From contig OX442418.1 in assembly GCA_949361645.1 (NCBI GenBank), positions 4,717,609-4,781,608 on the forward strand: 64,000 nucleotides of DNA. Reading direction: 5' to 3'. The notes under the pieces were generated by a model. It searched no databases and was not told where the DNA came from. It was given only the letters and a program-made list of their open reading frames with translations. A program made the translations under genes and the position numbers. How positions within the stretch are numbered: position 1 is the first letter of the stretch; every line of letters begins with the position of its first letter. This DNA comes from Spongilla lacustris (lineage: Eukaryota > Porifera > Demospongiae > Spongillida > Spongillidae). Below, piece after piece: positions 52,456 to 64,000 of the stretch.

Positions 52456-52566
52456 CACATCCAAATTCATCACTGTTGTCTCCACAACCATTATACAAGC
52501 TGCACTTGGAGGATGATAAAGCACAGTATCCATTGTTGCATGTGAACTGAGATGATGAGCAAGACG
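52456..52566 (-). CDS. First LDLa domain exon (receptor unit 3)
   Basis: 111-bp phase-1 exon (CTCCAG|CG to G|GTAAGG) with [14 protein letters not shown], then [12 protein letters not shown]. The middle differs from units 1 and 2 (ALSSSKCSLYNG), so it is older or has diverged faster. Confidence 0.8.
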
Positions 52567-52663
52567 CTGGAGTGGTCATTGAAAGAGAACATGAAATATA
52601 ATGAACTAGTTGACAATTGAAGTGAAGGTATAAAGCCAGTGGTACATGTACATCCACTAGATC

Positions 52664-53757
52664 TCCACCTCCTCCACTCCCTCCACCTCCTCCACTCCCT
52701 CCACCTCCTCCACTCCCTCCACCTCCTCCACTCCTTCCACCTCGTCCACTCCCTCCACCTCCTCCACTCCCTCCACCTCCTCCACTCCCTCCACCTCCTC
52801 CACTCCCTCCACCTCCTCCACCTCCTCCACTCCTTCCACCTCCTCCACTCCCTCCACCTCCTCCACTCCCTCCACCTCCACTCCCTCCACCTCCTCCACT
52901 CCCTCCACCTCCTCCACTCCCTCCACCTCCTCCACTCCCTCCACCACCTCCACTCCCTCCACCTCCCCCACTCCCTCCACCTCCTCCACTCCCTCCACCT
53001 CCACTCCCTCCACCTCCACTCCCTCCACCTCCACTCCCTCCACCTCCACTCCCTCCACCTCCCCCACCTCCTCCACTCCCTCCACCTCCTCCACTCCCTC
53101 CACCTCCCCCACTCCCTCCACCTCCCCCACTCCCTCCACCTCCCCCACTCCCTCCACCTCCTCCACTCCCTCCACCTCCTCCACTCCCTCCACCTCCTCC
53201 ACTCCCTCCACCTCCTCTACTCCCTCCACCTCCTCCACCTCCTCCACTCCCTCCACCTCCTCCACTCCCTCCACCTCCTCCACTCCCTCCACCTCCTCCA
53301 CTCCCTCCACCTCCTCCACTCCCTCCACCTCCTCCACTCCCTCCACTCCCTCCACCTCCACTCCCTCCACCTCCTCCACTCCCTCCACTCCCTCCACCTC
53401 CTCCACTCCCTCCACCTCCTCCACTCCCTCCACCTCCTCCACTCCCTCCACCTCCTCCACTCCCTCCACCTTCTCCACTCCCTCCACCTCCTCCACTCCC
53501 TCCACCTCCTCCACTCCCTCCACCTCCTCCACTCCCTCCACTCCCTCCACCTCCTCCACTCCCTCCACTCCCTCCACCTCCTCCACTTCCTCCACCTCCT
53601 CCACTCCCTCCACCTCCTCCACTCCCTCCACCACTCCCTCCATCTCCTCCACTCCCTCCACCTCCTCCACTCCCTCCACTCCCTCCACCTCCTCCATCTC
53701 CCCCACTCCCTCCACCTCCTCCATCTCCTCCACTCCCTCCATCCCCACCTCTTCCAT
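52664..53757. repeat. CTCCAC-type minisatellite, about 1.1 kb
   Basis: Same family and same position relative to the LDLa exon as the arrays at 7495-10679 and 16036-17059. Units of 18, 15, 12 and 9 bp. Its long open frames are artefacts. Confidence 0.9.
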
Positions 53758-53796
53758 TATCTAGATGAAGTGGGAGGGGCACAATAAACGGCTTAC

Positions 53797-53820
53797 CATT
53801 GGTTGCATAGAACATAGCAC
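53797..53820 (-). CDS. Candidate 24-bp microexon of the receptor gene
   Basis: On the minus strand a Pyr-rich tract ending CGCACAG precedes 24 bases encoding GAMFYATN in phase 1, followed by GTAAGC. Phase and strand fit the receptor exons, but so short a match to splice signals may be chance. Confidence 0.3.
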
Positions 53821-53829
53821 CTGTGCGGG

Positions 53830-54445
53830 AGGGAGGAAGGTATGAGTTATTGCACTGATCAGAGAATATAAAATTTGCGTAGTGATTTTGATATAATAAG
53901 TTTATTAACAACTCAGTTTGTTGTATAGCAAATTGTTCCCATGATATGAGATAATTTACAAATCTAAGCCTATCCCCCCCCACCCCCACACACACACTTT
54001 CAGGTGATCAGCACGCTTTTGACAGAGAGCACAAAAGATACAGGAGACCGAGACCTTTCCTCTAGATTCATCCCATTGGAACCACTCACCAACACTATTT
54101 AACTGCTTCGACCCTTTTGTTAGTTTTGTACACACTTGTCCGATTAAGATGAATATTTAATTAGCTCAGCATAAGGGTTATTTGTCTCTAACTAGCTCTC
54201 TATCGATGTCACGCGAGTCTATACAGTCATCTGATGCATCGTTGCCGGGCATGTTTCGTCTGCGACAATCCTTTGAAGTTGTTTCACACTTTATAAAAAT
54301 TAAAACCGCATCACAAAATGCGATGTAATATGCCCACTGATCAATGCAAGTTAGTTTGTTATCATTCAATTATCTACAAGCTAAGCAATCACAAGGGGAA
54401 TGGAAGTGATTGGAGAGACAGTGGAAGAAGTGGAGGGAGGAGGAA
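53830..54445. other. Stretch without a recognisable gene
   Basis: Moderately AT-rich; only short open frames without features. Confidence 0.4.
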
Positions 54446-54498
54446 CTAGTTGGGCGTAGCCCGACCCAATACGCGAAGGTCGGGCTACGCCCAACTAG
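54446..54498. repeat. Perfect short inverted repeat
   Basis: CTAGTTGGGCGTAGCCCGACC and its exact reverse complement around an 11-base loop (CAATACGCGAA). Probably a miniature transposon remnant or the end pair of one. Confidence 0.7.
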
Positions 54499-54639
54499 GT
54501 GGAGGAGGGAAGGGGATTATTCAGCTGATTCACTAAATATGCGGTCGCATTTCTGAAGACAAGTGACCATAATAGGCTGTACTGACTAGTGACAGTCCCA
54601 TTTGAAGCATTTGGATGGATTGTGCTCAAAAACGCTCCA

Positions 54640-56140
54640 AAACGTTAAATGTCTATTGTCCTGAATGTCCACCCGGGGGTACAATTCGACGGTCACGGAA
54701 GGGACCTGGCTGCATTTAAGGCTACTGGCCTACAGAACAAGTCTTTTCAGGATCGGGCCGAGATAAGTAAGACTTAAATCCTTTCGGTACTCGTAAAATA
54801 CTAGCGGACCTATCCATTACGCTCCGACCGATCCGCACGGAGCGTAATGGATAGGTCCGCTAACACAGCTCGTTCTACATGTACCAAAAGGATTTAAGCC
54901 TTGCTTATCTTGGCCCAATCCTGAAAAGACTTGTACTATAAGCCAGTACCGTTAAATGCCACTAGGTCCCTTCCGTGACCGTAACTTTTTTAGTCCACCC
55001 GCGGGTATACAATTCAGGACAATCAGTGCCGGATTAACCGTTTAATGGGCCTGGCGCAGGGTAAATCTTGTGGGCCCCTGCAGCCCTGCCTAGTATAAAT
55101 GCAAGCGGGGCGGGGGGGGGGGGGTACCCCTTGCGTTGGGCCCAGCAGGGCCGGCGTATTTGCTCCAGGGGTGCATTTTCCGGGTTTGAACATAACTCCT
55201 TCCGATATCATTCGTTTTCTACCATGCGTAGCTGGTTTGTTTCGTACACAGCGCACACATGCATGTAATCATTTCTAATCTTTTTAATGAAGATACACAT
55301 GCACTTATGCATGAAAAGCGATTTTTCTAGTTCTAGCTTGAACGGCTGAAAACGAATCAACTGATAAATGTACTAAATTTTAGTACTGCATAGCAGGGAC
55401 GGATCCAGGATTTCGGGGCGAGGGTGGGGGTGAAGGATACCTGGATACGCCTCCCCCCGGGCCCAGCACGGATGTCCGGATATGGGTCATGGGGGTCTGG
55501 GGCGGAGCCCCAGCCGCTTTGCAACTTTTGCACTTCTAAAGTGCATAGTAATCATTACGTGATATCACATACAAATGAATTTTAATGTTCAATCACACAG
55601 TGATTTTACAGAGGATTTTTAAAAATCCTTTATAAAATCAAAACGGCCCGATTCGACATGCACGTTTCCCCCTGTACTAAGTAACATGCTAAAAATAGGT
55701 ATAATACGACAAGAAGTACTTGCTTCCCCCGATCCACCAGTCCAAGAATGCTGCAGTTGCATGCATTTCGATCTAATCAAAGCTATAAGACTTCAAGAAT
55801 ATCTTAAGTATCTTCCGTAATTGATGGATTCAGAAAAGTCTTTATAAGCTTCAAGCTCCGTTCTGTAGCTGGTGCAACTCAGCAAGCTGTTAATAAAATG
55901 CGTACCGTACATACTGTGGCGAGGTGGTCCATTTCTATATGGGTGTTCCGTAGGGCCGATTCGCCTTTAACACACGCGCCGCTGCTTTACTAGTTGCACT
56001 TATTATCTAATTAAATTAATCCATTGTGGGCGTGTACATATGTGGATTAATGGGCCCCTATCGTCGGTGGGCCTGGCGCTTTTGCGCCACCTGCGCCCCG
56101 GTTAACCTGGCGCTGAGGACAATAGACATTAACTGTCTTC
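54640..56140. mobile_element. Foldback element with a nested hAT-like insertion
   Basis: The left half runs from about 54640 (TTAAATGTCTATTGTCCTGA). The inverted half reads through CCTATCCATTACGCTCCG near 54815-54860 and ends at about 56130 (GGACAATAGACATTAACTG) once the nested element is removed. The arms share TAGCGGACCTATCCATTACG and CCTGAAAAGACTTGT. Without the insert it is about 400 bp. No coding capacity. Confidence 0.75.
55024..56115. mobile_element. Non-autonomous hAT-like element with 8-bp target duplication
   Basis: 1092 bp with imperfect terminal repeats CAGTGCCGGATTAACCG and CAGCGCCAGGTTAACCG (reverse complement of the right end), flanked on both sides by AGGACAAT (55016-55023 and 56116-56123). 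Eight-base duplications and CAG-rich ends are typical of hAT elements. No transposase frame remains. Confidence 0.85.
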
Positions 56141-56636
56141 TGTTGCCTTGCATTGGGTGAATCTACATCACATCCAACTTGGTATGTCACCTGGCTACAT
56201 GCAGAGGTTTTAGCTAAGCCTGCGAGTAACGACATTGTCAAGCGTATTGAAAAGTGATAATATGATTCCTGGTTCAGAGTGTATATTTTCAATAGCCACA
56301 CGCAATGACTCATGCACAGATGATACGCTTGCTTAATAAACTTACAACTCATCAACAAGAGATAGGTGAATACACCGCTGCAGTAGATCATCTTGCCCTG
56401 CCCTGCTTGCGTAAACAAAATCACGAATTATGTAATGTTACTAATATTATAACTGCACGTGAGCTAATATGTATTAAAAACAAGTGATGCACGTTTAATA
56501 GAGTTTAAGGTAGTTAAACGCGGTTAACCGACGCTCGTGCCCACGTCCACACCGGCTACATAAGGGTTGGGGCGCATGCGCCTGGCATACGTGTTCGCCA
56601 GTCTGACGCGTTCATTGATTTTGAGGAAGCTTCACG

Positions 56637-57745
56637 ATGGGTGAAAAATCTACTACTGAAGCGACGGCCAGCTTGCAATCCTCTACGGTAGACCCACCTT
56701 TTAACGAGCGTCAGCTGGCTTGGCTGACCACAGTTCAATCCTCCAGTAAGTCGTAATGGTGGCATCGCGAGAGTGGGATTCAGTTCGTAGAAGGGGCGCA
56801 TAATCGATGCTATTTCTCCGCTGTTGTCGTCGTCATTTAAACGTGCTCACGTCCAGTACTTAACGTGTTTCATGTGATTATAGGTGTGCATTATAGTACA
56901 TGTACTTCTTTCGTGGTGTTTTAGGTATGGCCCCCTCGACGCCCATTGTAGACGTGCCGACGTTTACTCCACTGTTCTCGGGCGAGAGTCAACTGCAGAT
57001 GCCGGCATCGAGCATAGTGCCTTCGTCGTCGAATCAGGCACCGTCGTTCGACCCAGTCGCGGGGCTACCGGCTCGACTCGTCAAGCGAATTCTCGAGTTC
57101 GAATTCGTAGAAATGGCGGACATGTTGCCAGACGCGTGGCAAGAAGAGTCCCAAACGGGGGCCGACACCCATCCGTTGTCACGCCGGCTCGTACGTCGTG
57201 CGCCTATTGCCGAGATCACCCTGTGGTTGGAGGGATTCGCCTGGTTGGCCTCTGTTTTGACGTCGAAACACCCCACCTAAGTCGCTGAGATGTGGGCCTA
57301 CCAGTCGGCGATCATTCGCGCGGCCAGGAACTTTGAAGGCACCGCGTGGGTGGCCTACGATCGCCAGTATCGTCGGGAGGCCCTGGCCAGGAGAGATCTG
57401 AACTGGTCGGTGGTAAATATGCGGTATTACAGCGAGGCGTTTACCGGTCGCGCCAAGGTCATCCCGCGGTGTCGCTACTGCCTCAGTGAAACGCACGACC
57501 TTCGTGCCTGCCCGTCAAACCCGGATATTCTCGACCAGCTTCGTAGGCCGTCGAGTCCCCATATGCACCCAGCAAAGGACGCAATCTGTAGGAACTACAA
57601 CGATGGGAGATGTCGTTACGACCGTTGCAAGTACCAGCACATATGCCGCGAGTGTCTAGGTCCCCACTCATGGCTCTCATGCTCGAGAAATACCCGACGG
57701 GAGGATCGCAGCGGTCGCGACCGCTCCAGGCCGCCACGTCCTTAG
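56637..57745 (+). pseudogene. Retrotransposon gag-like gene with one intron and one in-frame stop
   Basis: Exon 1 (56637-56745) starts MGEKSTTEATASLQSS and ends TCCA|GTAAGT. The inferred acceptor TTTTAG is at 56919-56924 and exon 2 is 56925-57745. The joined frame is uninterrupted except for TAA at 57278-57280, after which the same frame continues. Features include an LPARLVKRILEFEF segment, a WAYQSAIIRAARNFEG segment, RCRYCLSETHDLRACP and a terminal CCCH-plus-zinc-knuckle region (CRNYNDGRCRYDRCKYQHIC). It ends in an Arg/Asp/Ser-rich tail. This fits gag-like first proteins of metazoan retrotransposons (perhaps tyrosine-recombinase type). No polymerase follows in the window. High GC content marks it off from its surroundings. 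Confidence 0.55.
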
Positions 57746-59150
57746 TACATTTGTATAATTTAGCGCATGCGTAGACATATATATACAGGGTGATCCAAAA
57801 GTCGCGCAAAATCTTTGAATTGGCATAACTCCAGAACTGAACATGGTAAAATTATGCTGTTTAAACCAAAAATCATGCCAATCATTAGCTTAAGTTATGA
57901 ATGTGTAGTTATTAAAAGTTAGTTATCGGTTTAATAAAAACATGCCAATGCTATGATCAACATTCAGTACCACCCAGGAAGTGTGTAAAAATTAACTTTT
58001 ATAACTATTAAAATTACTTATCACGTGATCTATCTTATATGTGGTTTTTGTGGGGAAACCCCTGCTGAAAGTCAAGCTATTGCAAATTAATCACCAATAT
58101 CACGGTGAATCTATGCAAAGAAGCATCCAATAATCGTGCCAATGAACAGCTTACCATCTTGCGTGGTGACTAACGAAGCCAAACGTTTAAAACGGAGTTG
58201 ATTAGTTTATGTTAATTGACATTGTTAAAAGCTAACTTTGAATTATCAGACCTGTAGAGGAAGCCGTACTCTAATTGTGGAACTAACTTTTGTATTTTCT
58301 CCTCCACTGGAAACAAAGTTACAAACTGTCCAAGTTTGGCAGCGCTTACGCATGCGCGGAATTATTGAACGAAAGTGGAACATGAATGTTTAGGTCTGCG
58401 TACGAGAGGTCTCACGTGAACACAATTGAATATTATCACATTCACGTGATACATTGCCGCTGTGCACAACACAGCCCCACCCTCCTAAACTATGCTTCTC
58501 TTCAACATCATTGCGCGCACTTTTCATTCGCCTGCGCAAATGTGACCCATCAGATGCATGGGCAAATATTGTAAAATCCAGTGTTATCAAAAATCCCCAA
58601 GCCGTGGCTAACGAGCCTATGCTTCACTGAGTTGTTCATAAAAAATAAAAAAAAGCAGAGAATCTTTATTGGACGCAAATCGTACCATACCGCGTCGTTC
58701 GTTTCACAGCAGTTAGCTAGCTGTACTGGTTTTAATAACAAACCGTACTAGGTGTGCACCATTTCAATTCGAGCGTCATTTCAAATAGGCCTACCTGCGG
58801 GGAGGTGAACTTAAGCAACAAGGCAGCTTAGTACAGCGCTGCAGCTACACTAGTGCATGCAGCCGCGTGGTCCAGAACGTGCTTCATCAAAGACGCTAGA
58901 GTACGTACGTACACATGCACGCGCATAGGTAAGTATGGGTTCAGAAATTATGTAGCGTATTCGTTCATGTTACAGACACAATTCGTAGAAAGCAGGGTCG
59001 CTACGAGCAGGACACTTGTACGAACCCAGAAACAACTGGAGCAGCTTGCTCTGCAATGTCCTACCACACTAACTAAGGTTCGTGTACGTGCGTGCCAGCC
59101 TCGACAGGCTATACCTGCTGTATACGTAGTCACTCTGCCTCCACCTGGAC
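57746..59150. other. Stretch without a gene; possible mariner-type end at 57786
   Basis: CAGGGTGATCCAAAAGTCGC at 57786, preceded by TA, resembles a Tc1/mariner-group terminus, but I could not place a matching inverted end. The rest is AT-rich to mixed, with short open frames only. Confidence 0.3.
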
Positions 59151-59159
59151 TGGAAGGTC

Positions 59160-62100
59160 GAGGTCTCTCCGTCTCACTTGGAGAAAAGGTCTCTCTACCC
59201 GACTGGAAGAGAGGCGTCTCTCTACCTGACTGAAAGGCAGGGGTCTCTCTACCTGCCTTCAAAAGAGGGGTCTCTCTACCTGACTGGAAGGCAGGGGTCT
59301 CTCTACCTGACTGGAAGGCAGGGGTCTCTCTACCTGACTGGAAGGCAGGGGTCTCTCTACCTGACTGGAAGAGAGGAGTCTCTCTACCTGACTGGAAGAG
59401 AGGAGTTTCTCTACCTGGCTGGAACTGAAGAATGAACTCTGCCTGACACACAGAGAGGGGTCACTCTATTTGACAGAGAGAGAATGCTTTTTTCTGTCTC
59501 ACTCAGAGAGGGGTCTCTGTACCTGACAGGAAGAGAGGGGTCTCTCTACCTGACTGGAAGTTAGGGGTCTCTCTACCTGACTGGAACTAAAGGATGATCT
59601 CTGTCACTCTATCTGACAGAAAGAGATCTGTCTCACTCAGAGAGGGTTCTGTCAATCTGTCTAGAAGAGAAGGTCTCTCTACCTGACTGGAAGAGAGGAG
59701 TCTCTCTACCTGACTGGAACTGAAGGATGATCTCTGCCTGAGGGGTCTCTTAATATGACAGACAGTAAATCCTTTTTCTGACTCACTCAGAGAGGGGCCT
59801 CTCTACTTGACTGGAAGGGAGGGGTCTCTCTGTCTCACTCAGAGACGGGGGTCTCTCTACCTGACTGGAACTGAAAGGTGATCTCTGCCTGACACAGAGA
59901 GAGGGGTCTCTCTGTTTGACAGAAAGAGAATGATCTTTCTGTCTCACTCAGAGAGGGGTCTCTCTACCTGACTGGAAGGGATGGTTTCTCTGTCTCACTT
60001 GGAGATAAAAGTCACTCTACCTGACTTGAAGACAAGGGTCTCTCTACCTGACTGGAAGAGAAGGGTCTCTCCGAGACAGGGGTCTCTGTACCTGACTGAA
60101 AAAGAAGGATCTCTCTACTTGACTGGAAGAGTAAGGTCTCTCTACCTGACCGGAAGAGAGGGGTCTCTGTACCTGACTGGAAGTATGAGGTCTCTACCTG
60201 ACTGGAACTGAAGGATGATCTCTGCCTGACACAGAGAGAGGGGTCTCTCTATCTGACAGAAAGAGAATGCTTTTTCTGTCTCAGTCAGAGAGGGTTCTCT
60301 CTATCTGACAGAAAGAGAATGCTCTTTCTTTCTCACTCAGATAGGGTTATGTCTATCTGTCTGGAAGAGAAGGGTCTCTCTACCTGACTGGAAGAGAGGA
60401 GCCTCTCTACCTGACTGGAACTGAAGGATGATCTCTGCCTGACACACAGAGAGGGGTCTCTCTATTTGACAGAGAGAATGCTTTTTCTGTCTCACTCAGA
60501 GAGGGGTCTCTCTACCTGACTGGAAAAGAGGTGTCTCTGTACCTGAGTCTCTCTACCTGACTGGAACTGAAGGATAATCTCTGCCTGAGGGTTCTCTCCA
60601 TTTGACAGAAAGAAAATGCTTTTTCTGTCTCACTCAGAGAGGGGTCTCTTTGCATGACTGGAAGAGAAAGGTCTCTCTGTCTCACTCAGAGACGGGGGGT
60701 CTCGCTTCCTGACTGGAACTGAAAGGTGATCTCTGCCTGACACAGTAAGAGGGATCTCACTATCCGACAGAAAAAGAATGATCTTTCTGTCGCACTAAGA
60801 GAGAGGTCTTGCTACCTGACTGATGGAGAGGGATCTCTCTACCTGACTGGAAGAGAGAGTGGTCTCTCTACCTGACTGGAAGAGGGGGGTCTCTCTACCT
60901 GACTGGAAAAGAGGTGTCTCTCTACCTGACTGATAGAAAGGTTTCTCTCTATCTGACTGGACATGAGCGATCTCTCTACCTGACTGGAAGAGAGGAGTCT
61001 CTTTACCTGACTGGAAGAGAGGGGTCTCTCTACCTGTCTCTCTACCTGACTGGAAGAGTGGGGTCTCTCTACCTGACTGGATCTCTGCCTGAGAGGTCTC
61101 TTAATTTGACAGAAAGAATATGCTTTTTCTGTCTCACTCAGAGAGGAGTCTCTCTACCTGACTCAAAGAGAGGGGTCTCTCCATTTCACTTGGAGAGGAA
61201 GATCTCTTTCCCTGACTGCAAGAGAATGGTCTCTCTGTCTCACTCAGAGACTGGGGTCTCTCTACTTGAAAGGTGATCTCTGCCTGACACAGAGAGAGAG
61301 GTCTCTCTGTCTGACAGAAAGAGAATGATCTTTCTGTCTCACTCAGAAAGGGGTCTTTCTACCTGACTGGAAGTGAGGGATCTCTCTGTGTCACTCACAC
61401 AGAGGAGTCTATCTGCTGCCCTGGTACAGACAGGTCGGTTTCTCTACCTGACTATAAGGGATGGTCTCTCCATCTCACTTGGAGATAAGAGTTTCTCTAC
61501 CTGACTGGAAAAGTTGTATCTCTCTACCTGATGGGAAGAGAGGGGTCTCTGTACCTGACTGGAAGAATGGGGTCTCTGTACCTGACTGGAACTGAAAGAT
61601 GATCTCTGCCTGACACAGAGAGAGGGGTCTCTCGATTTGACAGAAAGAGAATCCTTTTTCTGTCTCACTGAGAGTGGGGTCTCTCTATCTGACAGAAAGA
61701 GAATGCTCTTTTTTTCTCACTCAGATAGGGTTCTGTCTATCTGTCTGGAAGAGAAGGGTATCTCTACCTGACTGGAAGAGAGGAGTCTCTCTACTTGACT
61801 GGAACTGAAGGATGATCTCTGCCTGAGGGGTCTCTCTATTTGACAGAAAGATAATGCTTTTTCTGTGTCACTCAGAGAGGGGTCTCTGGAAGGGAGGGGT
61901 TTCTCCATTTCACTTGGAGAGGAAGGTCTCTTTACCTAATTGGAAGAGAATGGTCTCTGTCTCACTCAGAAACGGGGGTCTCTCTACCTGACTGGAACTG
62001 AAAGGTGATCTCTGCCTGACACAGAGAGAGGGGTCTCTATCTGACACAACGAGAATGATCTTTCTGTCTCACACAGAGAGGGGTCTCTCTACCTGACTGC

Positions 62101-64000
62101 GAGAGAGGGGTCTCTCTACCTGATTGGAAGGAAAGGGTCTCTGTACCTTACTGGAAGAGAGGGGTCTCTCTACCAGACTGGAAGAGAAGGGTCTCTCTAC
62201 CTTACTGGACGAGAAGGGTCTCTCTACCTTACTGGAAGGAAGGGGTCTCTCTACCTGACTGGAAGAGAAGTGTCTCTCGACCTTACTAGAAGAGAAGGGT
62301 CTCTCTACCTGACTGAAAGAGAGGGGTCTCTCTACCTGACTGAAAGAGAGGAGTCTCTCTACCTGACTGTAATAAAGGGGTCTTTCTACCTGACTGGAAA
62401 AGAGAGGTCTCTTTACCTTACAGGACAAGAAGGGTCTCTCTACCTGACTGGAAGAGAGGGGTCTCTCTACCTATTAAGTTACTGGAAAGCAGGGGTCTCT
62501 CTACTTTACTTGAAGAGAGGGGTCTCTCTACCTGGCTGGAAGATAATGGTCTCTCTACGTGACTGAAAGAGAGGGGTCTCTCTACCTGACTGAAAGAGAG
62601 GGGTCTCTGTACCTTACTGGAAGAGTGGGGTCCCTCTACCCGACTGGAACTGAAGGATGATCTCTGCCTGACACAGAGAGGTGTCTCTCTATTTGACAGA
62701 AAGAGAATTTCTGTCTCACTCAGAGAGGGATCTCTCTACCTAACTGGAAGAGAGGGGTCTCTCTACCTGACTGGAAGAGAGGGGTCTCTCAACCTGACTG
62801 GACGAGAGGGGTCTCTCTAACTGACGGGAAGAGAAGGGTCTCTCTACCTGACTGGAAGAGAGGGGTCTCTGTACCTTACTGGAAGAGTAGGGTCTCTCTA
62901 CCTGACTGGAAGAGTAGGATGATTTCTGCCTGACACAGAGAGAGGTGTCTCTCTATCTGACAGAAACAGAATGCTTTTTCTGTCTCACTCAGAGAGGGTT
63001 CTGTCTATCTGTCTGCAAGGGAAGGGTCTCTCTACCTGACTGGAAGAGAGCAGTCTCTCTACCTGACTGGAACTGAAGGATGATCACTGCCTGACACACA
63101 GAGAGGGGTCTCTCTATTTGACAGAGAGAGAATGTTTCACTCAGAGAGGGGTCTCTGTACCTGACAGGAAGAGAGGGGTCTCTCTACCATACTGAATGTT
63201 AGGGGTCTCTCTACCTGACTGGAAGAGCGGTGTCTCTTTACCTGACTGGAAGGGAAGAGTCTCTCTACCTGACTGGAACTGAAGGATGATCTCTGCCTGA
63301 GGGGTCTCTCTATCTGACAGAAAGAAAATGCAGTTTCTGTCTCACTCAGAGAGGGGTCTCTCTACCTGACTGCAAGGGAGGGGTCTCTCCATTTCACTTG
63401 GAGTGGAAGGTCTCTCTACCTGACTGGAAGAGAATGGTCTCTCTGTCTCATTCCAAGACGGGGGTCTGTCTTCCTGACTGGAACTGAAAGGTGATCTCTG
63501 CCTGATACTGAGAGAGGTGTCTCTCTATCTGACAGAATGAGAGTTATCTTTCTGTCTCACTCAGAGAGGGATCTCTCTACCTGACTGGAAGAGAGAGGTC
63601 TCTCTACCTGACTGGATGAGAGGGGTCTCTCTACCTGACTGGAAGAGAGGGGTCTCTCTCCTGACTGGAAGAGAAGGGTCTCTCTACCTTACTGGAAGAG
63701 TAGGGTCTCTCTACCTGACTGGAACTGATAGATGATCTCTGCCTGACACACAGAGAGGGGTCTCTCTATCTGACAGAAAGAGAATGCTCTTTCTGTCTCA
63801 CTCAGAGAGGGTTCTGTCTATCTGTCTGGAAGAGAAGGGTCTCTCTACCTGACTGGAAGAGAGGAGTCTCTCTACCTGGCTGGAAGAGAGGTGTCTCTGT
63901 ACCTGACTGGAAGAGAGGAGTCTCTCCTCCTGACTGGAACTGAAGGATGACCTCTGCCTGAGGGATCTCTCTATCTGACAGAAAGAAAATGCTTTTTCTG
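59160..64000. repeat. 26-bp minisatellite region with higher-order structure, runs off the window
   Basis: Units of GGTCTCTCTACCTGACTGGA plus AGAGAG, mixed with a related unit containing CTGACAGAAAGAGAATGCTT and TCTGTCTCACTCAGAGAGG. Together they form a looser super-repeat of several hundred bp (recurring near 59470, 60250, 60990, 61640, 62680, 63120, 63750). It is more diverged than the CTCCAC arrays. All short open frames in it (SLYLTGREG-type peptides) are repeat artefacts. Confidence 0.9.

Larger units (their letters stand above)
47377..52660. repeat. Segmental duplication, copy A'
   Basis: Direct copy of 10680-16035 with small differences in array length and point changes. For example, the TGTACACACCACCCAT run is longer at 47950-48130. 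The 235 bp between the palindrome end and this copy (47143-47376) hold no gene. Confidence 0.85.

Overview
The window is animal genomic DNA, probably from a demosponge. It has spliced exons for LDL-receptor class A (LDLa) and scavenger receptor cysteine-rich (SRCR) domains, a membrane-spanning receptor tail, many minisatellites and several families of foldback DNA transposons. The species call is inferred from this gene style only. Set into the host DNA is one complete AT-rich viral element of 25,961 bp (17643-43603).

Host left part (1-17642). An exon of a membrane protein lies at 1-410. Next come minisatellites, a decayed non-LTR retrotransposon and a (CA)n-bearing foldback. From 6.26 to 16 kb lie minus-strand exons of an LDLa/SRCR receptor: a terminal transmembrane/cytoplasmic exon, LDLa exons and a two-exon SRCR domain. 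All these exons start in phase 1. They alternate with very large CTCCAC-type minisatellites. A unit of about 5.3 kb (10680-16035) recurs in direct orientation at 47377-52660.

Viral element (17643-43603). It has 441-bp terminal inverted repeats beginning AG and ending CT, and a 5-bp target duplication CAACA. It carries the Polinton/Maverick core set: protein-primed DNA polymerase B (one in-frame stop at the first exonuclease motif), an rve integrase, an A32-like packaging ATPase, a probable double-jelly-roll major capsid protein and a penton-like minor capsid protein in divergent orientation. Accessory genes are unusual: an HU/IHF-like DNA-binding protein, a 1091-residue repetitive fibre-like protein, three related small hydrophobic proteins (one with an N-myristoylation signal), a zinc-ribbon plus DUF5710-like protein, a zinc-finger/coiled-coil protein and two proteins with SAP-like segments. 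I saw no adenain-type maturation protease. Genes are mostly arranged as divergent pairs around short AT-rich gaps, and several genes end in palindromes.

The viral element sits inside one arm of a ~3.9-kb palindromic host transposon (termini 17306 and 47140, flanked by TA). The uninterrupted opposite arm preserves the exact empty site, which fixes the insertion boundaries. Palindrome plus virus lie between receptor exon groups, probably in an intron.

Host right part (43604-64000). It holds the rest of the palindrome, the second receptor unit, another minisatellite, a foldback with a nested hAT-like element (8-bp target duplication), a retrotransposon gag-like gene with one intron and one in-frame stop, and a 26-bp minisatellite array running off the window end.
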